Source: Hahella ganghwensis DSM 17046 (GTDB taxonomy: Bacteria; Pseudomonadota; Gammaproteobacteria; Pseudomonadales; Oleiphilaceae). From it: 64,000 nucleotides of DNA. The position numbers and the translations under genes are program-made. The stretch lies in the NCBI RefSeq assembly GCF_000376785.1, contig NZ_AQXX01000130.1, positions 52,487 to 116,486 of the forward strand. Reading direction: 5' to 3'. Of this stretch, positions 17,341 through 26,675 are shown piece after piece (within the stretch, counting starts at the first letter, position 1; the number at the start of each line of letters is the position of its first letter). The notes under the pieces were generated by a model. That model worked only from the letters and a program-made list of their open reading frames with translations, searched no databases and was not told the DNA's origin.

Positions 17341-18135
17341 ATGAGTGATCAGCTAGAAAGCACCCAGCGGGAACAGATGAGCGATGAATTGCTGCTGCGT
17401 TACAGTCGGCAAATCATGATGCCGGAGTTTGATGTAGCGTGTCAGGAAAAACTGCGAGCCGGGACTGCCTTAATTGTCGGTATGGGAGGACTGGGGTGTC
17501 CTGCCGCTATGTATTTGGCTGCAGCCGGTTGCGGTACGTTATTGCTCGCCGACTTTGATGAGGTTGATCTGAGTAATCTGCAACGCCAGATCGCTCACAC
17601 GCAGGCGCGGATTGGACAGAACAAGGCTGAGTCCGTCGCTGCTGTCATCGCTGGACTGAATCCGGATGTCAGGGTGGAGACCTTGAAGCATCGCCTAGAA
17701 GGAGATGCGCTGACGGCGCAGGTCAGGCGGGCGGATGTGGTGGTCGATTGTACGGATAATTTTAGTACTCGCGACTCAATCAACCAGGCCTGTGTGGAAA
17801 CAGGGGTTCCGTTGGTGTCCGGTGCGGCGATACGTGCGGAAGGACAGATATCAGTATTTGATTTCAGACAGACTGACTCACCCTGTTATCACTGCCTTTA
17901 TGGCACCTTCGGCAATGAGGATCTGACCTGTTCACAGACTGGCATTCTGGCACCAGTCGTGGGAATTATTGGCACCATGCAGGCGCTGGAAGCGCTTAAA
18001 ATTCTTTCAGGCTATGGCCAGCCAGCAGTGGGACGACTGCTTACCTTTGACGCAGACTCGTCGTCCTGGCGCGAATTCCGGTTACGCCAGGATCCTGAAT
18101 GTCCTGTGTGTCAGGTCAAGCGTCAGGAGACCTGA
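17341..18135 (+). CDS. moeB: MoeB/ThiF/HesA-family adenylyltransferase
   Basis: The protein has 264 residues. It has an E1-like fold: nucleotide-binding GMGGLGCPAAMYLAAAG near the N-terminal third, ADFDEVDLSNLQRQ, a NKAESVAAV helix and DCTDNFSTRD. Zinc ligands appear as CYHC and a C-terminal CPVC. MoeB adenylates the C-terminus of the small subunit of molybdopterin synthase (MoaD); ThiF does the same for ThiS. Position behind prmC is that of moeB in Pseudomonas, so I favour moeB, but no molybdopterin genes are adjacent. It converges on the photolyase gene with a 13-base overlap of the coding ends. Confidence 0.85.
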   Translation: MSDQLESTQREQMSDELLLRYSRQIMMPEFDVACQEKLRAGTALIVGMGGLGCPAAMYLAAAGCGTLLLADFDEVDLSNLQRQIAHTQARIGQNKAESVAAVIAGLNPDVRVETLKHRLEGDALTAQVRRADVVVDCTDNFSTRDSINQACVETGVPLVSGAAIRAEGQISVFDFRQTDSPCYHCLYGTFGNEDLTCSQTGILAPVVGIIGTMQALEALKILSGYGQPAVGRLLTFDADSSSWREFRLRQDPECPVCQVKRQET

Positions 18136-19541
18136 TCTTTCAAAGTTTTAAAGGTATCTATCGCCCGCTGCCGGGACTTTTTCAGATCGGCAATGGGAGG
18201 CGGATAATCGATGCCGGAAACAGGATGTTCCAGAGGGTAATGAATTTTTTTGTCCGGGAGGTTCTTGAGTTCTGGAACGTATTGCCGGATGAATGTCCCA
18301 TCCGAATCAAACTTCTCACTTTGGCTAACTGGATTGAATACTCTGAAATAGGGAGCGGCATCAGTGCCTGTAGATGCGCTCCATTGCCAGCCTCCATTGT
18401 TTGCGGGCAAATAACCATCGATCAGGTGTTCCATGAAATAACGCTCGCCCCGCCGCCAGTCTATCAGTAGGTTTTTGGTCAGAAACATGGCGCAGACCAT
18501 ACGAAGGCGATTATGCATCCAGCCGGTGGTATTCAATTGGCGCATTGCAGCATCGACAATAGGGATGCCTGTTCGACCTTCGCACCAGGCGTGAAAGTCA
18601 TCTTCGGAATCACGCCAGGGAATCTGCTCAGTGTCTGGTTTAAATGCTCGATTCATGCTGACTCTGGGGAAGTCGCAAAGAATATTGATGTAGAAATCCC
18701 GCCAGATCAGTTCGTTGATCCAGCAGTCCAACCCTTCCGCCGCATTGGCGTGGCTATGCTGGTACTGGCGGGCGGCAAGAAAACATTGTTTGCCTGATAA
18801 AACTCCGAGGGCAAGGTAGGGAGACAGCTGGCTGGTGCCTTCCACTGCAGGTATGTCCCGTTGTTGATGGTAGTGGCCAGCCCGTTCTTCGATAAAACTC
18901 TCCAGTTGATAGTGTGCTGCGCTTTCTCCAGCTTTCCATACGGAAGAGTCTTTGGCCTTTATCCGGCTAAGCTGCGGGGGCTGGGGGTTCTTTTCTGTGG
19001 TCTTGTGCCGTCCTGTGGGGGCGTGCCATAAGGAGAGATCTGTCTCTGTAATATGCTTCCACCAAGTGCGCTTAAATGGCGTAAACACAGTGTAGGGGGC
19101 AGATTGTTGAGTCCTGATTGAGCCAACGGGGAGAATAGACTGATCCCGAAATTTTTTAACTGAGATGCCCTGCTCCTGAAATGTTCGGTGAACCTCCTTG
19201 TCCCGCCGGCGCTCGTTAACGCCATATTCTTCGTTGAAGTAGAGTGTCTGGCATTGATGCTCTTCCATCAGTGACCACAGTTCCTTTGGTGTGTTCTGGA
19301 AATTCTCGGTACAAATGATCAGTAGCGGAATGCCTTTGTTGGCCAGTGATGATTGCAGACTCATAAGGTTGGCAATAAGAAAATCTGCTTTGATCGGCGC
19401 CATATGGTGCTCTTGCCATTGTTCTTCAGCGAGACAGAAACAACAGATCAAATCGCCCTGTGAGTCTGTGGCTGCTGCTGTCAGCGCCGGGTTGTCATGT
19501 ATTCTGAGATCGTTGCGAAACCAGTGAAGTATACGAGGCAT
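18123..19541 (-). CDS. phrB: Deoxyribodipyrimidine photolyase (class I, cryptochrome family)
   Basis: The protein has 472 residues from ATG 19541; a TTG six codons upstream is also in frame but MPRILHWFRNDLRIHDN is the classic N-terminus. An antenna-chromophore domain covers ~1–130 and the FAD-binding C-terminal domain shows WINELIWRDFY, GRTGIPIVDAAMRQL, TGWMHNRLRM, and NNGGWQWSASTGTDA-type segment. It repairs cyclobutane pyrimidine dimers using blue light. The class and CPD specificity are inferred from overall similarity. The gene ends inside the 3' end of convergent moeB. Confidence 0.93.
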   Translation of the reverse strand: MPRILHWFRNDLRIHDNPALTAAATDSQGDLICCFCLAEEQWQEHHMAPIKADFLIANLMSLQSSLANKGIPLLIICTENFQNTPKELWSLMEEHQCQTLYFNEEYGVNERRRDKEVHRTFQEQGISVKKFRDQSILPVGSIRTQQSAPYTVFTPFKRTWWKHITETDLSLWHAPTGRHKTTEKNPQPPQLSRIKAKDSSVWKAGESAAHYQLESFIEERAGHYHQQRDIPAVEGTSQLSPYLALGVLSGKQCFLAARQYQHSHANAAEGLDCWINELIWRDFYINILCDFPRVSMNRAFKPDTEQIPWRDSEDDFHAWCEGRTGIPIVDAAMRQLNTTGWMHNRLRMVCAMFLTKNLLIDWRRGERYFMEHLIDGYLPANNGGWQWSASTGTDAAPYFRVFNPVSQSEKFDSDGTFIRQYVPELKNLPDKKIHYPLEHPVSGIDYPPPIADLKKSRQRAIDTFKTLKDQVS

Positions 19542-19656
19542 AAATAACGTCGACACCAATAGAAAATTAGTTAAAAACAGAGCGTTGTTACGAAAAGATC
19601 AGTCAATCGGACCAGGGGAAGTGGCCGGCTGCACTATACGACAGCCGGCGAAAGGG

Positions 19657-21039
19657 TTACAGGTTGGCTTCGGCAAATTCTGCCAAGACAGATCTAGGGA
19701 CGCCACGCAGGTGAACATGCCCGTTATGCTGGAAGCCACGGAATCGCTCCGTAAGGTAGGTCAGGCCTGAGCTGGGTGCATTCAGGTAGGCCGTATCAAT
19801 CTGCGCCAGATTGCCCAGGCAAATCACCTTACTGCCATTTCCGGCACGAGTGATGATGGTTTTCATCTGATGGGGGGTCAGGTTCTGACACTCATCAATG
19901 ACTATCAGGCTGTGTTGAAAGCTGCGCCCTCGGATGTAGTTTAGCGATTTAAACTGTATGGGGACTTTCTGCAGAATGTACTCCACACTGGCTGTCATGT
20001 TTTCATCATCGCTGTGCAGTGCTTCCAGGTTGTCAGTAATGGCTCCCAGCCAGGGTTCCATTTTTTCTGCTTCAGTCCCAGGTAGAAAGCCAATATCCTC
20101 ATCCAGTCCTTGGGTGCTGCGGGTGACAATGATGCGTTTATAGCGTTTGCTGGCGACAGTCATCTCAATAGCTGCGGCCAGGGCCAGGATGGTTTTACCC
20201 GACCCAGCGGCTCCGGTCAGGTTGACCAGATGGATATCAGGATCCAGCAATAACTGCAGAGCGACTGCCTGGTAGATATCCCGGGGAATCAAGCCCCAAG
20301 CTTCCTGTTCCAGAAGTCGATCCCGGGACAAATCCCGCACGATCAGATGGTCTGAATCCACTCTGGAGATTCGTCCGACAAATCCCTGGTCGTCAATAAG
20401 AAATTCATTGACGGATAATTCCTTAAGCTCTGGCAGTCGGGGAATGAGGTGCTCCGTTAAGCCTTCCCGCTGCATGGTTTCCACTTTATTGATTTTGTCC
20501 CAGAAGCTATCTGTGAAATCGGCATAGCCTTTGGGCAGGAGATCGATATCGTCGATCAACTGGTCAGTGTGATAGTCCTCAGCATCGACCCCACAGGCGC
20601 GGGCCTTCAGCCTCATATTGATGTCTTTACTCACTAGAATGGTCGGTCGTCCCGGGTGTTTGCCTTTGAGGGTGACGAGACCATTGATGATCTTGTTGTC
20701 GTTCAGTGTTTCGGGGAGTTGGACTTTATGATCTCCGTCGAGGTCCATGAGAATAGAGATCGTGCCAAGGGGGGGAGACTTTTCGTTGCGGATGATGTCG
20801 ACACCCTTTTCGATATCGGTGGGTGAGGCGTCTCCCAGTAATTTATCAATCAGCCGGATTGCCTGGCGGCAGTCTGCGGCGATTGAGGACTTTCCATTCT
20901 TCAGTCTGTCGAGTTCCTCCAGAACCGTGAGTGGGATCACGACATGATGTTCTTCAAAATTCAGTACCGAGTTGGGATCGTGAATCAGAACATTGGTATC
21001 GAGCACGTAAGTTTTTTCTTGCGAGACGGTTCGCGCCAT
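19657..21039 (-). CDS. PIN-domain PhoH-family ATPase (YlaK type)
   Basis: The protein has 460 residues. A PIN nuclease domain opens the protein (YVLDTNVLIHDP, acidic residues at about 13 and further), followed by a PhoH P-loop domain with Walker A GAAGSGKTILALAA and Walker B LIVIDECQN. PIN-PhoH fusions have RNA helicase and ribonuclease activity in actinobacterial homologues. The cellular role in gammaproteobacteria is not settled. It stands alone, 115 bases from the photolyase start, followed upstream by a 281-base spacer without a visible gene. Confidence 0.9.
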   Translation of the reverse strand: MARTVSQEKTYVLDTNVLIHDPNSVLNFEEHHVVIPLTVLEELDRLKNGKSSIAADCRQAIRLIDKLLGDASPTDIEKGVDIIRNEKSPPLGTISILMDLDGDHKVQLPETLNDNKIINGLVTLKGKHPGRPTILVSKDINMRLKARACGVDAEDYHTDQLIDDIDLLPKGYADFTDSFWDKINKVETMQREGLTEHLIPRLPELKELSVNEFLIDDQGFVGRISRVDSDHLIVRDLSRDRLLEQEAWGLIPRDIYQAVALQLLLDPDIHLVNLTGAAGSGKTILALAAAIEMTVASKRYKRIIVTRSTQGLDEDIGFLPGTEAEKMEPWLGAITDNLEALHSDDENMTASVEYILQKVPIQFKSLNYIRGRSFQHSLIVIDECQNLTPHQMKTIITRAGNGSKVICLGNLAQIDTAYLNAPSSGLTYLTERFRGFQHNGHVHLRGVPRSVLAEFAEANL

Positions 21040-21320
21040 ATTGGGTTTCCTTCGCCAGAGGTATGGGCATAAAGTCAGGGAGTTTGCGAGTTGTGAAGCG
21101 AGTGGGGCACATGGCGTGTGCCGGGAAAGGGAACAATGCTGTGATTAAGAGGTGGGTTAGAGCCAACAACTCACTCCCTGCCATTATCAGAAACGAAAAG
21201 CTATCAGAAACAAATAGCGTTCAGTAACAAGCAGGTGGAATCAAGGTTCCACCTTCACTGAAATAATAACCCAATTAAAAAAAAGATTGTAAGCCCTGTG
21301 TAAAAGAAATATTCAGACCC

Positions 21321-21989
21321 TTAGTGTTTCATGGCACCTTGCCATAACAAAGTCATGGCATCCTTCAACGTTGGCGCGAAGTCAGGCATCAGAATTTCAT
21401 AGTGTCGCTCTTTGATTGCCCTGGCGACTTCAGGCGGGAGATTCTGCATTTGCCACAATCCCAGAATCATTGCATTGGTATGTATCAGCAGATCTTTGCA
21501 TCGATTTTCACCGATAGCCGGCAATTTTTCGGCCAGGTTTTTGGCCAGAGAGCTGAGCTTGTCTACCAGCATTGATTTGAACTCCAGCACAATGTTCACT
21601 TCCGTATTCTGCTCCAGAACGGAATTCGCCATCGTGGCCAAGTGCATAAAGTCTGGATGGTCATGGGTGAAGTGAATGACCTGTTCCACCAGACCCGAGA
21701 TCAATATTTCCGGCTTGGCGTGATTGTCCTTTAAGGCCAGCTCTGAGAGTTGATTTATCAAGGTTTCGTAGTGGGTGGCAAGTAGACAGATGAATATTTC
21801 TTCCTTGGTTTTGAAGTACAGATAGACCGTGCCTTTCGCCAATCCTGCCTCCTGTGCAATATTGATGACAGAGGGCAGAGTTCCCGGTTGTGCCAGAAAC
21901 AGCCGACTTGCCGCATCCAGAATGCTCTGCTTGCGTAATGCTTTTTCGCCGTCATCGATTGCCCGGCTGCGAGGCTGTAGGCACTTCAC
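21321..21989 (-). CDS. TetR/AcrR-family transcriptional regulator
   Basis: The protein has 222 residues. The N-terminal helix-turn-helix is clear: ILDAASRLFL, then SVINIAQEAGLAKGTVYLYF and KTKEEIF at about 24–67. The C-terminal ligand domain is helical and divergent, so the effector is unknown. It is divergent from the CBS-domain gene, with a 264-base spacer that would hold its operator. The closest-sounding targets nearby (CBS protein, START protein) give no firm clue. Confidence 0.9.
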   Translation of the reverse strand: MKCLQPRSRAIDDGEKALRKQSILDAASRLFLAQPGTLPSVINIAQEAGLAKGTVYLYFKTKEEIFICLLATHYETLINQLSELALKDNHAKPEILISGLVEQVIHFTHDHPDFMHLATMANSVLEQNTEVNIVLEFKSMLVDKLSSLAKNLAEKLPAIGENRCKDLLIHTNAMILGLWQMQNLPPEVARAIKERHYEILMPDFAPTLKDAMTLLWQGAMKH

Positions 21990-22253
21990 CTGTTGTTCAC
22001 CTGAATCAGTTTGCTTGGATAACGTTGCATAATAGCATTGTTTTGGTCACGTTGGCCTGTATGTCACCAGTCTTCATGGGTTTGCGAATTCAGGTAGGAG
22101 GCATTGGGTACGCAATACAACTATGGGGCATTAGGCGCGTGCAATTTCCGGATGAATCATTAAGAATAATGTTTAAAGCCGGGACATGCCGTTGAAGTCT
22201 GGTCAAGACTGATCTCGGGTTGCAGCTTCAGAATCCAAAATGGAAAAATTGCT

Positions 22254-22718
22254 ATGCCTTTGCTCGCAAAAGACATTATGACGCCGCATGTGAAGTCAGT
22301 TCCTGAGACCTGGACTATGCAGAAATTTGCAGGTTTCCTGGCTGAGAACGGAATTTCGGGAAGCCCTGTGGTGGATACGGATAATCAAATAGTGGGAATC
22401 GCCACACTGTCAGACATTGCGGATTTTCATCTCAATCAGGTCGATACTAATTACGATAATCAGATGACCCCAGAGGAGCAGCGGGAAGCTCGGCGTCTGA
22501 GGCAGTTTATCTTTGAAGAGATGTCCCGCATGCCGGTGGAGGTACGGGATATCATGACCCCCATTCTGTTCTGGGTAGATGAAAGCACGGCCGTTACGGA
22601 TGTTGCCAAACAAATGATGGATGAGCATTTACACCGGATTTTCGTCAAGAAGGATGGCGAAGTGGTGGGTATCATTACCTCCTATGATATGCTCAAACTG
22701 ATCGCCGAAGGACAGTGA
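22254..22718 (+). CDS. CBS-domain pair protein
   Basis: The protein has 154 residues and consists almost only of two CBS motifs (residues ~5–60 and ~98–152), each starting with a DIMTP signature. A charged linker rich in Glu, Gln and Arg separates them. Stand-alone CBS pairs usually bind adenine nucleotides and regulate a partner. No partner gene is fused or overlapping, so the target is unknown. A hairpin terminator follows 12 bases after the stop. Confidence 0.9.
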   Translation: MPLLAKDIMTPHVKSVPETWTMQKFAGFLAENGISGSPVVDTDNQIVGIATLSDIADFHLNQVDTNYDNQMTPEEQREARRLRQFIFEEMSRMPVEVRDIMTPILFWVDESTAVTDVAKQMMDEHLHRIFVKKDGEVVGIITSYDMLKLIAEGQ

Positions 22719-22729
22719 TTGATTTATCG

Positions 22730-22763
22730 AGAGTGCCTTTTCGGTACTCTCTTCTCTGTTGGT
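22730..22763 (+). terminator. Terminator after CBS gene
   Basis: GAGAGTGCC (22730–22738) pairs with GGTACTCTC (22744–22752) with one G·U pair and a five-base loop, followed by a T-rich stretch. It stops the CBS transcript before the convergent START-domain gene. Confidence 0.6.
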
Positions 22764-22808
22764 TTAAAAGTGCCTGTAGCGGAATGTTCGGGAAGGCCGA
22801 AGAAAAAA

Positions 22809-23501
22809 TCACTGCACTGACTTGTTTTTCACACCAATAATGGCACCACTCTGATCGTAGTTGATCACGGCCCCATTATACTTCTCTGAATTTGCTACCT
22901 CTTCCAGTGCCCGCATGGATTTATACGGGATATCGACAATTAGCGCGTTTACCAGCCAACTTGGTATAGAGCCTGCCGGTTCTGTATGTTGAAGCCATAC
23001 CATCCTGGTCTTGTTGTCAGGCATTTCGTAAAAGAAGTAGTGAGTTTCCTGTACAGTGACTCTGACATATTCTTCCTTGGTCGGCATTTTGTTATCGACC
23101 GCATACATGTTCATGATGATCGCGCCTGTTTCTTGGTCTTTGTGCGTGTTGATCTCAAGAACGTAATCCCGGTCTTTAACTGGCCAGGGCAGGTCGTTGA
23201 CGGAGTATGCGAATCGCTTGCCGAAACCCTGTTCTTCGAGCCCCCATGACTCCCGGCACCCATAGACCCACTCAACACAGGAATTGGGATTGGCCATCAC
23301 CGCGATAACATTGGTGATCGGTGTATTGAGAACCGCTTCGGCTTTAAACGCCTCAAAATCTGAGTCGGGCTGGTCTTTTGTGAATATCCTGATGCCGTGT
23401 TTGTCGAAATCTAGCTGCCACTCAGGCGATTCAATGGGGAGTTCTGCGCTTGCTGCGACCGCTGCAAGCATTGTTAACAGGGAAAAGAAGAATGTGCGCA
23501 A
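22809..23501 (-). CDS. Exported START-domain lipid-binding protein
   Basis: The protein has 230 residues with a signal peptide (hydrophobic FFFSLLTMLAAVAASA, cleavage before ELPIE). The remainder reads as a START/SRPBCC domain: W-x-L-x-x-x-x-x-GI-x-I-x-T near the N-terminus, WVYGCRESWGLEEQG in the middle, LPWPVKDRDYVLE, and a C-terminal amphipathic helix around SWLVNALIVDIPY. START domains bind lipids or sterols in a hydrophobic cavity. Bacterial exported members are common in marine gammaproteobacteria; the ligand is unknown. It converges on the CBS gene. Confidence 0.85.
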   Translation of the reverse strand: MRTFFFSLLTMLAAVAASAELPIESPEWQLDFDKHGIRIFTKDQPDSDFEAFKAEAVLNTPITNVIAVMANPNSCVEWVYGCRESWGLEEQGFGKRFAYSVNDLPWPVKDRDYVLEINTHKDQETGAIIMNMYAVDNKMPTKEEYVRVTVQETHYFFYEMPDNKTRMVWLQHTEPAGSIPSWLVNALIVDIPYKSMRALEEVANSEKYNGAVINYDQSGAIIGVKNKSVQ

Positions 23502-23777
23502 GTTGCCTCTCCCGGCAGAAATGTCTTCAGGTTGTTTTTATTAATTGGCTTGTGTTCATCAATCAGAAAGCGGCTATAGAGACGGAAGCAATCCCATACA
23601 CTGTGCTCTCTATTTGTATTTTTATTGTTTTCGAACAGTCCCTAATACTAGCACTAGTAGATGAGCCAAAATGATAAAGGGTACAAATTTCCTGACTTTG
23701 GGTGAGTGGTAGATGTGCAGGCGTTAGTGATCAAACGGACAGAGCAGAGCGGCGAAAGCCTATGATTGTCAGTGAAG
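23502..23777. other. Intergenic region between START gene and minE
   Basis: No gene is seen. An ACTAGCACTAGT imperfect palindrome lies near 23646–23657, and AT-rich sequence upstream of the START gene could hold its promoter, but no clean -35/-10 pair is visible. Confidence 0.35.
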
Positions 23778-23800
23778 CTCCTGCCGTAAGCCGGCAGGAG
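23778..23800 (-). terminator. Possible terminator of the minCDE operon
   Basis: CTCCTGCCG and CGGCAGGAG pair perfectly around a five-base loop just after the minE stop on the minus strand. The following sequence is only weakly T-rich (CTTCACT), so it may need a helper factor. Confidence 0.5.
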
Positions 23801-23807
23801 TGGGTGA

Positions 23808-24056
23808 TTACTCGGGGAGTGTAATATTCAGCTCAAGAACCGAGCAGTCGTCATTACGGTCAATCTGAACTTGGACATCGTCCTGATTAATGTTGACATA
23901 TTTACTGATCACCTGAAGCAGTTCTTGTTGTAGCTGCGGGAGATAATCAGGTTGGCTGCGATGACTACGTTCGTGGGCAACGATGATCTGCAGCCGTTCC
24001 TTTGCGACGGATGCCGTGGTGGGTTTTGTGCTGCGGAAGTAGTCCCAAAAGCTCAT
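23808..24056 (-). CDS. minE: Cell division topological specificity factor MinE
   Basis: The protein has 82 residues. The N-terminal membrane-targeting and MinD-contact region (SFWDYF, then [16 protein letters not shown]) is followed by the dimerising topological-specificity domain. MinE stimulates the MinD ATPase and drives pole-to-pole oscillation so that division occurs at midcell. Its start overlaps the minD stop by four bases. Confidence 0.96.
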   Translation of the reverse strand: MSFWDYFRSTKPTTASVAKERLQIIVAHERSHRSQPDYLPQLQQELLQVISKYVNINQDDVQVQIDRNDDCSVLELNITLPE

Positions 24057-24868
24057 GCCTTCCCTCCAAATACACGGCTGAAAAATCCTTTCTTCTGAAC
24101 ATCCAGAAAACGATGCTCTCTCTCTTCACCAAGTAGCCTGGCCACTGCGTCCTGGTATGCCTGTCCAGCATCGCTCAGGTCATCATGGATGACCGGTATC
24201 CCCTGGTTGGAGGCGGTCAGGACAGCCTGTGATTCAGGGATAACCCCCAGTAGTGGGACGGCCAGGATTTCTTCTACGTCCTGAACGCTCAGCATTTCGC
24301 CTTTGATCACGCGCTCAGGGTTGTAGCGGGTCAGCAGAAGATGCTCTCTGACAGGGTCCATGCCCATTTCTGCGCGGCGGGATTTGCTTTGAAGAATCCC
24401 CAGAATTCGATCGGAATCCCTGACAGATGAGACCTCCGGGTTAGTCACCACAATCGCCTCGTCGGCATAGTAGAGTGCCATCAGGGCGCCGTGTTCAATC
24501 CCGGCAGGTGAATCACAGACGATATACTCAAATGACTCAGAAAGTTCATTCAGGACTTTCTCAACGCCCTCTCTGGTCAAGGCTTCCTTGTCCCGTGTCT
24601 GGGATGCAGGAAGAATATGAAGCTTGTCTGTGTGTTTATCTTTAATCAGGGCCTGGTTTAGTGTGGCCTCACCATTGATCACATTGACAAAGTCGTAAAC
24701 GACACGGCGTTCACAATTCATGATCAGGTCAAGGTTACGCAGGCCGACATCAAAATCGATCACGACGGTCTTATGCCCTCGTTTTGCCAAACCGGTGGCA
24801 ATCGATGCGCTGGTCGTGGTTTTGCCCACGCCACCCTTTCCTGATGTGATAACTATAATCTTGCTCAA
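24053..24868 (-). CDS. minD: Septum-site determining ATPase MinD
   Basis: The protein has 271 residues. The deviant Walker [14 protein letters not shown] lies at residues 10–22 with the signature lysine, the switch II DSPAGIE is present, and the C-terminal amphipathic membrane-targeting helix [10 protein letters not shown] is intact. MinD dimerises on the membrane with ATP, recruits MinC, and is released by MinE. It lies between minC (79-base gap) and minE (overlap), the canonical operon order. Confidence 0.98.
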   Translation of the reverse strand: MSKIIVITSGKGGVGKTTTSASIATGLAKRGHKTVVIDFDVGLRNLDLIMNCERRVVYDFVNVINGEATLNQALIKDKHTDKLHILPASQTRDKEALTREGVEKVLNELSESFEYIVCDSPAGIEHGALMALYYADEAIVVTNPEVSSVRDSDRILGILQSKSRRAEMGMDPVREHLLLTRYNPERVIKGEMLSVQDVEEILAVPLLGVIPESQAVLTASNQGIPVIHDDLSDAGQAYQDAVARLLGEEREHRFLDVQKKGFFSRVFGGKA

Positions 24869-24947
24869 CGTAATAACCCTTTGTACTCAGTTCTTAGTCG
24901 TAGGGCTGGTGCCGGTCACTGCCTCTGGGTAAAAACACCAGTGACAA

Positions 24948-25748
24948 TTACAGTTCCCTGATTACCAGCCTGTCGTCTTCCAGTTTCAATAAAGATGGCT
25001 TTTTCCAGTGATTGCCCAGCAGGTCCTCACTTATTTTGTATTGTCCGGCAATGGAAACGAGTTCAGCTTCCAGGCTTTGGCAAAAAACCATGGCTTCAGT
25101 GTTTCCACGGACGCCTGCCAATGCCCGCCCTCTCAGTGGGCCGTAAACATGAATGTTGCCATCAGCGAGTATTTCCGCCCCGGCGCTGACCGGTGCCATG
25201 ATGATCAGATCGCCACCGGGAGCATAAACCTGCTGACCGGAACGAATAGGCGTGCGGATTACACGGTTGGCGGCGACTCCATTGCCAGGAGGTGGATCTT
25301 CAACTTCTTCTGTCGCCTCAGCTCCCGACTGAGGGTTGGCAGTTTGGGGCTCCGACGCTTTTTGTAGGGATGATTGAGAGTCGTCTTCCGGAGCCTCCTG
25401 CCGTCCGCGGGAAGGTTGTAACACTGCCAGTCCGGCAGCTTGTGCCGCAGCAATCTGGGCTGGTTCTGTCGCCCGAATGCCTACGAGTTGTAGTTCCTGT
25501 GCTGCACACAGTTCCCGAATCTGAAGAAGGTTGAGGTTGTTGATGTCGTCAGCGAATTTGTCCAGGCTGAGCACCAAAGGCAGGTTTTTAAACAGGTTGG
25601 GGGCTTGTTGGATTTTTTCCTGAAGAGTCTGAGAGAATTTTTCAGGGTCAAAATATAACAGTTCAAGAGTGGTCAAAGGAACCATACTGCCCTTGAACTG
25701 CAAGCACGGCGACGCAAACAAGTCGGCAGTAGCCTGCGGCATAGTCAA
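24948..25748 (-). CDS. minC: Septum-site determining protein MinC
   Basis: The protein has 266 residues. The N-terminal domain, which shears FtsZ filaments, covers ~1–110. A long Glu/Pro/Ser-rich linker follows. The C-terminal beta-helix domain, which binds MinD, shows IRSGQQVYAPGGDLIIM and GNIHVYGPLRGRALAG. It is the first gene of minCDE; a perfect TATAAT on the minus strand lies 34 bases upstream of its start. Confidence 0.96.
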   Translation of the reverse strand: MTMPQATADLFASPCLQFKGSMVPLTTLELLYFDPEKFSQTLQEKIQQAPNLFKNLPLVLSLDKFADDINNLNLLQIRELCAAQELQLVGIRATEPAQIAAAQAAGLAVLQPSRGRQEAPEDDSQSSLQKASEPQTANPQSGAEATEEVEDPPPGNGVAANRVIRTPIRSGQQVYAPGGDLIIMAPVSAGAEILADGNIHVYGPLRGRALAGVRGNTEAMVFCQSLEAELVSIAGQYKISEDLLGNHWKKPSLLKLEDDRLVIREL

Positions 25749-26132
25749 AGTCTTTCCCTACCAAGGTGTGAGTGAAACTTTATTATATTCTTGATTCTCT
25801 CCTGGCCGCGTTGGTTTTCAAAACGCGACACTAGGGATGGCTCGGATTGTACTGTAATCCGTGGAGGGTGGTCCATGGTGAAATGGAAGGGGAGCGGAAA
25901 TATGCCCGAAATTTAATGCGCATTGGCCCTGTTTGCCCGTATTTTGTGGGCTGCAGAGTAATGAATTGGTGCTTGTGGCCTGGGATTGCCGCCTCTTATT
26001 AAGGACGAATAGATTGATTTGGAATGTTATCCCGGATTAATAGATCAAATTGCGCTTAGTTTGCTGGTTAATCGCTAGAGATGACAGATAAACTCCCGCC
26101 CTGCCATCGGGAAGGGAGATAATTCAAAATCG
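25749..26132. other. Intergenic region upstream of minC and downstream of PAP2
   Basis: No gene is seen in 384 bases. On the minus strand a perfect TATAAT (25782–25787) could be the minC -10 but lacks a good -35 at 16–18 bases. A CGCGTT/AACGCG hairpin spans 25807–25827. A GC-rich inverted repeat near 26094–26120 (CTCCC...GGGAG) may terminate the PAP2 transcript. Confidence 0.4.
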
Positions 26133-26675
26133 TTACAGATCAAATGGGACGATTGTAATGGCCGTACTGGCAATCAAAACCCCGATAATGGATCCGGCAC
26201 CGACATCGCTTGGATAGTGCAGTCCGAGAACCACTCTGGACATTGCAACACACAATGTGAAAGGCAGTACGATCAATCCCAACACAGGGTTAATGTATGT
26301 CAGGAGAACAGTAAAGCAAACCGCATGAAGCGTGTGACCACTGGGAAAACTATACCGGTCCAGAGCCTTGCCACTGCATTCGATCCCGGCGTGGGTAATA
26401 TAGGGACGTTCACGTACCAGCCATCCTTTCAGAAGTTTGTAAATGATCGTGGCGGAAAGTCCGGCAGAGGCTAATAAAATGGTGGCTTTGGCCCCTTCAG
26501 TCACGAGAACGGTAGCCATCACGCAATACCAGAAGACGCCATCTCCAAGGCGGCTGATCTTTTTGAAAAAGGCCTCCAATCCATGATCTCTTGACCACTG
26601 AATAGTCAGTCGGCACAGGCGTAACTCGACATCATCTGCTCGACGAAACAGCTCTGAGGCGTTTGGCGTTTTCAT
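26133..26675 (-). CDS. PAP2-family membrane phosphatase
   Basis: The protein has 180 residues from ATG 26675, which has a GGGGG ribosome site; the frame is open further upstream inside the glycosyltransferase gene. The three phosphatase motifs are complete: KGWLVRERP, SFPSGH, and SRVVLGLHYPSD with catalytic histidines. Four or five hydrophobic segments make it an integral membrane protein. PAP2 enzymes dephosphorylate phosphatidate, prenyl pyrophosphates or lipid A. It overlaps the preceding GT4 gene by 44 bases, so both are translated from one message and may act on the same lipid. Confidence 0.9.
   Translation of the reverse strand: MKTPNASELFRRADDVELRLCRLTIQWSRDHGLEAFFKKISRLGDGVFWYCVMATVLVTEGAKATILLASAGLSATIIYKLLKGWLVRERPYITHAGIECSGKALDRYSFPSGHTLHAVCFTVLLTYINPVLGLIVLPFTLCVAMSRVVLGLHYPSDVGAGSIIGVLIASTAITIVPFDL

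Noticed and set aside
19657..21039. CTGTCAT-like words inside phoH as Pho boxes
   Set aside because: They lie inside the coding sequence without the 11-base repetition, and the family name does not imply phosphate control.
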